Assembly: GCF_029892485.1 (NCBI RefSeq)
Contig: NZ_JARXVG010000016.1
Coordinates: forward strand, 50,715 to 114,714
Direction of reading: 5' to 3'
Origin: Variovorax boronicumulans
GTDB taxonomy: Bacteria > Pseudomonadota > Gammaproteobacteria > Burkholderiales > Burkholderiaceae_C
DNA length: 64,000 nt
In this document: positions 59,023 through 64,000 of the stretch, piece by piece
Layout: each line of letters opens with the position of its first letter
How positions within the stretch are numbered: position 1 is the first letter of the stretch
The notes under the pieces: model-generated
What the model saw: only the letters and a program-made list of their open reading frames with translations
Database searches by the model: none
Told to the model about the DNA's origin: nothing
Program-made: the position numbers and the translations under genes

Positions 59023-59053
59023 CGCTTTCATTCATCTGCAAGGACACGACGAC

Positions 59054-59965
59054 ATGAACACCCCTCGCTTCAAGATCCACAAGACCCTCGCCGCCTGCGC
59101 CCTGTTGGGCGGAGCGGCCGCCGCGCTGGCCCACGTCACCCTGCCGCCGGGCGGCGCCACGGTCGGCAGCGACTACAACGCCGCCTTCCGCGTCGGCCAT
59201 GCCTGCGAGGGCGCCACCGCCACCACGGGCCTCGCGGTGCGCCTGCCCAAGGGCTTCGTGCTGACCGACGCCCAGGCGCGCAAGGGCTGGAAGCTCGACG
59301 TGCAGAAGAACGCCGGCGGCGGCGAGGTGCGCTGGACCGCCGAGACCCCGCAGGACGCGCTGCCCGGCAAGGAGCGCAGCGAGTTCGTGCTGCGCGGCAA
59401 GGTGCCGGGCACGCCGGGCACGCTGTGGTTCAAGGTGCTGCAGACCTGCGACGTCGGCGCCGCCGATTGGGCCGAAGTGCCGACGTCGGGCAGTTCGACC
59501 GCGGGGCTCAAGGCGCCGGCCGCGAAGCTCAACGTGGTGGCACAGGGCGTGGCCACGGTCGACGTGCGCGACGGCTGGGTGCGGCAATCGGTGCCGGGCC
59601 AGAGCGGCACGGGCGCCTTCATGAAGCTCACCGCGCCCACCGGCGCGAAGCTGGTCGGCATCTCGACGCCCGCGGCCGGCGTGGCCGAGGTGCACGAGAT
59701 GAAGATGGAAGGCGACACCATGAAGATGCGCGAGCTGGCCGGCGGCCTCGACCTGCCCGCGGGCCAGACCGTCGAGCTCAAGCCAGGCGGCTACCACGTG
59801 ATGATGATGGACCTGAAGGGCGCGCTGGCCAAGGGCGCGGCCGTGCCGTTCACCCTGAAGTTCGAAGACGCCAAGGGCGTGAAGACCGCGCTGGACGTGA
59901 CGCTGCCCGTGGGCGCGCCCGAAGGCGCCGATGCCGGCGGGGCGACCCACCAGCACAAGCACTGA
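59054..59965 (+). CDS. YcnI (DUF1775)-PCuAC copper chaperone fusion
   Basis: A 303-residue exported protein. The signal peptide ends at ALA so that His27 begins the mature chain, as in YcnI proteins, where that His binds Cu(II). The YcnI domain covers about 27-160. A PCuAC domain follows (about 175-290) with the copper set His214, Met225, His248 and Met250 in EVHEMKMEGDTMKM and GYHVMMMD. The end is His-rich (HQHKH). It is 31 bases after the receptor gene and likely in its operon; it may load or trap copper in the periplasm. Confidence 0.92.
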   Translation: MNTPRFKIHKTLAACALLGGAAAALAHVTLPPGGATVGSDYNAAFRVGHACEGATATTGLAVRLPKGFVLTDAQARKGWKLDVQKNAGGGEVRWTAETPQDALPGKERSEFVLRGKVPGTPGTLWFKVLQTCDVGAADWAEVPTSGSSTAGLKAPAAKLNVVAQGVATVDVRDGWVRQSVPGQSGTGAFMKLTAPTGAKLVGISTPAAGVAEVHEMKMEGDTMKMRELAGGLDLPAGQTVELKPGGYHVMMMDLKGALAKGAAVPFTLKFEDAKGVKTALDVTLPVGAPEGADAGGATHQHKH

Positions 59966-59974
59966 CCGGGTCGG

Positions 59975-61783
59975 TTAGAGCAACTGGTCGGGCGCGAGCG
60001 GGCCGAAGAGCTTCAGCATCAGGCGCAGCGTGGCGCTGGCGTCGGGCTCGGTGGTCGTGTCCGCGAGGCCGCTGCCTTCGGGGGCGTGCCACACCAGCGC
60101 GCCGTTGACCTGTTCGACGTGCCAGGAGCGCTCGCGCATGCCGCGCTCGATCTGCTCGCCGGCCGCGCGCGAGAGTTCGTCGCTGCGGATCAGCAGCGCG
60201 ATCTCGGTGTTCTGCAGTTGCGAGCGCAGGTCGAGGTTCATCGAGCCGACGACCAGGAGGCGCCCGTCCATCACCAGCACCTTGGAGTGCAGCATCGCGC
60301 GCGATTCGCCGGTGGCACTGCTGCCGCCGGCGCCGCCGCCCGATGAGCCGGAGCCGAAGACCGTGCCGAAGGTGGTCTGCTCGCTGCGCAGTTCGTAGAG
60401 CTGGATGCCCATCTTCAGCAGTTCTTCGCGGTGGCGCGCGTAGCCGACGTGCGCCACGGGCGCGTCGTTCGACGCCAGCGAATTGGTCAGCACCCGGATC
60501 TTCACGCCGCGGGCGCGTGCGGCCGAAAACGCCTGCTTCATGTCCTCGCCAGGCACGAAGTAGGGCGAGATGATCAGCAGCTCGGAGCGCGCCTGGCCGA
60601 TCAGTTGCAGCAGGCCTTCGACCACGGTGTCGCCGCTGGCAGCCGCGTCCGATGCGGCTTCGAGCGACGCGGTGCGGCGCGAAGCCGGAGGGGGCGGCGA
60701 GGTCGGCGATGCGTTCGAGGCGCGAGGCGCGCGCGCTGCGTCGGCGGACTGGCTTACCACGAGGCCCGGGTCGCGCGTTGCGCCGGGGCCGGTGTCGGCC
60801 GGGATCTTGCCGGGCTGGTCGGCCAGCATCACGGCCGGCGCCCAGACGAAGGTGGCGGTGCGCAGGTCCAGGGGTTTCTCGTCCCAGACGCGGGCGCGTT
60901 GTTCGGCGGTGGGCGGCGCGTCGGGCCGGGGCTTGCTCTTGTCCTGGCTCTCGGGTGCCTGCGGATCGCTCTTCGCCTGGGCGGCTTCGTCGGTCAGTTC
61001 CTTGTCGGCCTTGCGCGCGCGGTCTCGGATCTCCTGGAATTCCTCCCGCGAGACCAGCGACTGCACCGGATAGGCGCGCTCGTTGTTCCAGTAGCTGTCG
61101 AAGCTGCGCGAGAGGTCCTGCACGATGGGACCGGCGGCCAGCACGTCGAGGTCGACGAAGTTGCCGGTGGTCGCGTTGCCGAAATAGGCGTCGCCCAGGT
61201 TGCGCCCGCCGGTGACGCCGAGCACGTTGTCGGCCAGGAACAGCTTGTTGTGCATCCGCTGCTGGATGCGCGAGGCGTCGCCGATCGAATTGAAGAGCCG
61301 GCTGAAGGTGGAATCGCGCGCACCCGCAAGCGGGTTGAACAGGCGCATCTCGATATTGGGAATGAAGGCCAGGCCCAGCACCAGCGCGTCGCGGCCGGTG
61401 CTGTGGAAGTCGTCCAGCAGGATGCGCACGCGCACACCGCGCTCGGCGGCCGCCCGAAGGCCCCGCACGAGACGGCCAGTGCTCGCATCGGCGTGGATGG
61501 CGTAGTACTGCAGGTCCAGTGTCTTTTGCGCGCCTTCGATCAGTGCGAGCCGGCTGCCGTAAGCCGCGGGCGGGCCGCCGAGCAGCAGGAAACCCGATTC
61601 GAAACGGGCCTTGTCAGCCTGTCGGCGCTGCTGGACCAGCGTACCGAGCGCGGTGTCGTTCGGCGAGGCAAGCGCGGTCGAGACGGGGCGGTCGACGTCT
61701 TTGGGCAGTTGGGCACAGGCGCCCAGCAGCAATGCCGCGACGAGCACGGCATATCGGCCGAAGAGCGTGAGGGGTGAAGGCAT
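59975..61783 (-). CDS. Phospholipase D-family lipoprotein (cardiolipin synthase C-like)
   Basis: A 602-residue lipoprotein (lipobox LGAC, Cys23) with two HKD motifs, MHNKLFLADNVLG and LHSKVLVMDGRLLVVGSMNL. Each has the following Asn/Asp run typical of PLD enzymes. ClsC-type proteins make cardiolipin from phosphatidylethanolamine and phosphatidylglycerol. A long insert between the two halves (about 255-385) is rich in Ala, Pro and Asp and carries no motif I know. Its gene ends 10 bases from the convergent copper-chaperone gene. Confidence 0.9.
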   Translation of the reverse strand: MPSPLTLFGRYAVLVAALLLGACAQLPKDVDRPVSTALASPNDTALGTLVQQRRQADKARFESGFLLLGGPPAAYGSRLALIEGAQKTLDLQYYAIHADASTGRLVRGLRAAAERGVRVRILLDDFHSTGRDALVLGLAFIPNIEMRLFNPLAGARDSTFSRLFNSIGDASRIQQRMHNKLFLADNVLGVTGGRNLGDAYFGNATTGNFVDLDVLAAGPIVQDLSRSFDSYWNNERAYPVQSLVSREEFQEIRDRARKADKELTDEAAQAKSDPQAPESQDKSKPRPDAPPTAEQRARVWDEKPLDLRTATFVWAPAVMLADQPGKIPADTGPGATRDPGLVVSQSADAARAPRASNASPTSPPPPASRRTASLEAASDAAASGDTVVEGLLQLIGQARSELLIISPYFVPGEDMKQAFSAARARGVKIRVLTNSLASNDAPVAHVGYARHREELLKMGIQLYELRSEQTTFGTVFGSGSSGGGAGGSSATGESRAMLHSKVLVMDGRLLVVGSMNLDLRSQLQNTEIALLIRSDELSRAAGEQIERGMRERSWHVEQVNGALVWHAPEGSGLADTTTEPDASATLRLMLKLFGPLAPDQLL

Positions 61784-61832
61784 GCGGCGATTACCGGGGG
61801 TTGGGGTAGCCGCATATATAGCCTAGTCGGCG

Positions 61833-61867
61833 CCCGGATCGCGTCGGACGGGCGGACGCGATCCGGG
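61833..61867. terminator. 13-bp perfect hairpin downstream of uup
   Basis: CCCGGATCGCGTC and GACGCGATCCGGG pair perfectly over 13 bp around a 9-base loop, 20 bases after the uup stop on the minus strand. No T-run follows, so it may act as a terminator or as 3'-end protection for the uup transcript. Confidence 0.55.
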
Positions 61868-61886
61868 GCTTTGGCGCTCGACTTGA

Positions 61887-63782
61887 TTAACGCGCGGCGC
61901 CCAGTTCTTCCTGGCGTTCGAGGGCGGCGAGCAGTTCCTCGTCGATCTGCGCATGGCGTTCGCTCAGTTCGACGGCGCGCGAGGCGTCGGAGGCGTAGAT
62001 GGCGCCGCCGTCGAGTTCGAGCATTTCGGTGATGCGCTTCTGCTCGGCTTCGAGGGCTTCGATCTGGGCGGGCAGGGCCTCGAGCTCGCGCTGCTCTTTA
62101 TATGAGAGCTTCTTGCGGGAGGCGGTTGCCTTGGGAGTCGCCTCGGCCGCCGGGGCAGGCGCGGGTGCTGCGGGCGGCGGTGCCGCGGCGAGGCGCTGCT
62201 CGGCGATCTCGCGCGCGCGCTTGGACTGGATCAACCAGTCCTGCACGCTGCCTTCGTACTCACGCCAGCGGCCGTCGCCCTCGAAGGCGATGGTGCTGGT
62301 CACCACGTTGTCCAGGAAGGTGCGGTCATGGCTCACCAGGAACACGGTGCCGTCGTAGTCTTGCAGCAGGTTCTCGAGCAGCTCCAGGGTGTCGATGTCC
62401 AGGTCGTTGGTCGGCTCGTCGAGCACCAGCACGTTGGCAGGCCGGGCAAACAGGCGGGCCAGCAGCAGGCGGTTGCGTTCGCCGCCGCTGAGCGATCGCA
62501 CGGGGGAGTTGGCGCGCGCGGGGGAGAAGAGGAAGTCGGCGAGGTAGCTCTTGACGTGCTTCTTCTGCGAGCCGATCTCGATCCACTCGCTGCCGGGGCT
62601 GATGAAATCTTCCAGCGTGGCGTCCAGGTCGAGTTTGTCGCGCATCTGGTCGAAGTACGCCACCTGCAGGTTGGTGCCGCGGCGGATCTTGCCGCTGTCG
62701 GGTTCGAGCTCGCCGAGGATGAGCTTGAGCAGCGTGGTCTTGCCCGCGCCGTTGGGGCCGAGCAGGCCGATCTTGTCGCCTCGCAGGATGGTGCCGCTGA
62801 AGTTGCGGATGACGGTCTTCTCGCCGAAGGACTTGGTCGCTTCGGTGAGCTCGGCCACGATCTTGCCGCTCGACTGGCCCGAGGCGACGTCCATGTTGAC
62901 GCTGCCTTGCACCTCGCGACGGGAGACGCGGCTCGCGCGCAGCTCCTGCAGGCGCGTGATGCGGCTCTGGCTGCGGGTGCGGCGGGCTTCGACGCCCTTG
63001 CGGATCCAGATCTCCTCTTGCGCGAGGAGCTTGTCGGCCTTGGCGCTGATGACGGCTTCCTGGGCGAGCTGCTCTTCCTTCTGCAGGAGGTACTGCTCGA
63101 AGTTGCCGGGGTAGGAGCCCAGCTTGCCGCGGTCGAGTTCGACAATGCGGGTGGCGACGCGGTTCAGGAAGCTGCGGTCATGGGTGATGGTGACGACGCT
63201 GCCCTTGAAGTCGATCAGCAACTGTTCGAGCCATTCGATGGAGTCGAGGTCCAGGTGGTTGGTGGGCTCATCCAATAGAAGGACATCGGGGGCGGCCACC
63301 AGGGCCTGCGCCAGGGCGACACGCTTGCGGGTGCCGCCGGAGAGGGAGCCGACGCGGGCGTTGCGGTCCAGGTGGAGGCGGTGCAGCGTCTCTTCGACGC
63401 GCTGCTCCCAGTTCCAGGCGTCGTAGGCTTCAATCTGGGACTGGAGGGCATCGAGGTCCAGGCCTTCGGCGCCTGACAGATAGAGATCCCGTACGGCGAT
63501 CACGCTTCCCAGGCCTTGGCTGGCTGCGGTGAATACATCCGCATCCATATCGAGCACGGGCTCTTGGGCGACGTAGGCGACGCGCAGGTTCTGCTGCAGT
63601 TGCAGGGTGCCGTCGTCGGTCTTTTCCAGGCCTCCCAGTATCTTGAGCATCGACGACTTGCCGGCGCCATTGCGACCGATCAGGCCGATGCGTTCCGATT
63701 CAAGAAGAGAGAAGTCCGCATGATCTAGCAGCGGGACGTGACCGAACGCGAGTTGGGCGTCGAGGAGTGTGATGAGTGCCAT
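61887..63782 (-). CDS. uup: ABC-F family ATPase Uup
   Basis: A 631-residue protein with two ABC ATPase domains and no membrane part. The first has Walker A GRNGAGKSS and LLLDEPTNHLDLDSIEWLEQ. The second has GPNGAGKTTL, LSGGERNRLLLARLF and LVLDEPTNDLDIDTLELLEN. The C-terminal coiled coil, after about 540, has KLSYKEQRELEALPAQIEAL and a cluster of Arg/Glu. Uup binds branched DNA and ribosomes in E. coli and limits transposon excision. The end coil distinguishes it from other ABC-F members. Confidence 0.95.
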   Translation of the reverse strand: MALITLLDAQLAFGHVPLLDHADFSLLESERIGLIGRNGAGKSSMLKILGGLEKTDDGTLQLQQNLRVAYVAQEPVLDMDADVFTAASQGLGSVIAVRDLYLSGAEGLDLDALQSQIEAYDAWNWEQRVEETLHRLHLDRNARVGSLSGGTRKRVALAQALVAAPDVLLLDEPTNHLDLDSIEWLEQLLIDFKGSVVTITHDRSFLNRVATRIVELDRGKLGSYPGNFEQYLLQKEEQLAQEAVISAKADKLLAQEEIWIRKGVEARRTRSQSRITRLQELRASRVSRREVQGSVNMDVASGQSSGKIVAELTEATKSFGEKTVIRNFSGTILRGDKIGLLGPNGAGKTTLLKLILGELEPDSGKIRRGTNLQVAYFDQMRDKLDLDATLEDFISPGSEWIEIGSQKKHVKSYLADFLFSPARANSPVRSLSGGERNRLLLARLFARPANVLVLDEPTNDLDIDTLELLENLLQDYDGTVFLVSHDRTFLDNVVTSTIAFEGDGRWREYEGSVQDWLIQSKRAREIAEQRLAAAPPPAAPAPAPAAEATPKATASRKKLSYKEQRELEALPAQIEALEAEQKRITEMLELDGGAIYASDASRAVELSERHAQIDEELLAALERQEELGAAR

Positions 63783-63807
63783 GTGGCACGGATTATCGGA
63801 GGAGCCT

Positions 63808-63854
63808 CCTCTTGATCCTGGGGCGGCGCGAAGCGCCGCCCCAGGATCAAGAGG
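63808..63854. repeat. Perfect 22-bp hairpin
   Basis: A 47-nt sequence forms a perfect 22-bp stem (63808-63829 and 63833-63854) around a GAA loop, beginning 26 bases upstream of the uup start codon. There is no T-run on either side. Confidence 0.9.
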
Positions 63855-63883
63855 TTCTGTGTTCGATTTTCTTCACTGCAGTC

Positions 63884-63911
63884 TTGCGAGGTCCAAGATT
63901 TGGCATATACT
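63884..63911 (+). promoter_or_regulatory. Sigma70-like promoter reading off the right edge
   Basis: TTGCGA (63884-63889) and TATACT (63906-63911) are spaced by 16 bases. The transcribed region that follows has no start codon with a ribosome site before the window ends. It holds the 10-mer GGTGGTTGCT twice and an A7 tract near the end. This looks like the leader of a stable-RNA (rRNA or tRNA) operon, but that is inferred. Confidence 0.55.
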
Positions 63912-64000
63912 CGTGGGCTCGGCTGATGACGCTCCTGTAGCGCTTCGGTGGTTGCTCTGGAAGGGGTGGTTGCTGGAGAGTTGGTCGATAAAAAAACTTC

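Overview
The window is about 64 kb of dense, GC-rich bacterial chromosome with roughly 57 protein genes, one tRNA gene and almost no non-coding space. Gene content and order point to a betaproteobacterium of the order Burkholderiales, family Comamonadaceae, most like Variovorax. The indications are the pilT/pilU block divergent from yggS, rsmI divergent from yraN-diaA-dolP, DUF3567 and Bug-type solute-binding proteins, and the single-letter style of the lipoproteins. This assignment rests on recognising families by eye, not on a database search. I see no insertion sequence, prophage, integrase or CRISPR array.

Layout. 1-3.5 kb: an RND efflux pump (the transporter gene runs off the left edge), its adaptor, and a divergent AcrR/TtgR-type repressor with an AcrR-like palindrome between them. 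3.5-3.7 kb: tRNA-Arg(CCG) with a strong terminator. 3.7-8.6 kb: a small conserved protein, a glutathione transferase, rsmI, and the yraN-diaA-dolP operon. 7.7-12.7 kb: a 3-hydroxyisobutyrate-dehydrogenase-like enzyme, the twitching ATPases pilU and pilT, yggS, an Lrp/AsnC regulator and a small secreted protein. 13-18.7 kb: glutamate dehydrogenase, a P-loop kinase, a DUF2242 lipoprotein, and a translationally coupled prolyl oligopeptidase-arginase pair (amino-acid and peptide nitrogen use).

18.8-23.3 kb is the most interesting block. It holds a wax ester synthase/diacylglycerol acyltransferase, two phasin-like proteins, a PhaD-like TetR regulator and an alpha/beta hydrolase. The acyltransferase and both phasin-like proteins carry Lys/Ala/Pro-rich, histone-H1-like tails. 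The order recalls a pseudomonad pha cluster in which the PHA synthase has been replaced by a neutral-lipid synthase, and it suggests lipid granules tethered to the nucleoid.

23.4-36.8 kb: an MFS transporter with chromate transporter chrA; a self-sufficient CYP102-type P450-reductase fusion; a pair of 96-nt structured repeat units; an ABC substrate-binding protein; a TetR regulator; and a divergent acyl-CoA synthetase plus a single-chain biotin-dependent acyl-CoA carboxylase. 36.8-48.8 kb: envelope, lipoprotein and housekeeping genes (SGNH hydrolase, YXWGXW protein, a trypsin-fold protein that has lost its catalytic residues, purU, omega-aminotransferase, ChaN, AbrB membrane protein, DUF3567, DUF3108, FAH hydrolase, M48 peptidase). 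48.8-52.7 kb: a LuxR regulator divergent from a flavin hydroxylase-DUF2783-Bug protein operon, with a 14-bp perfect palindrome between. 52.7-63.8 kb: a YwqK-like repeat protein, MarC, VOC and TraB/GumN proteins; a copper-uptake-like operon (DUF2946, TonB receptor, YcnI-PCuAC fusion); a phospholipase D/cardiolipin synthase lipoprotein; and the ABC-F ATPase uup. The last 200 bases hold a perfect 22-bp hairpin and a sigma70-like promoter that reads off the right edge, possibly into a stable-RNA operon.
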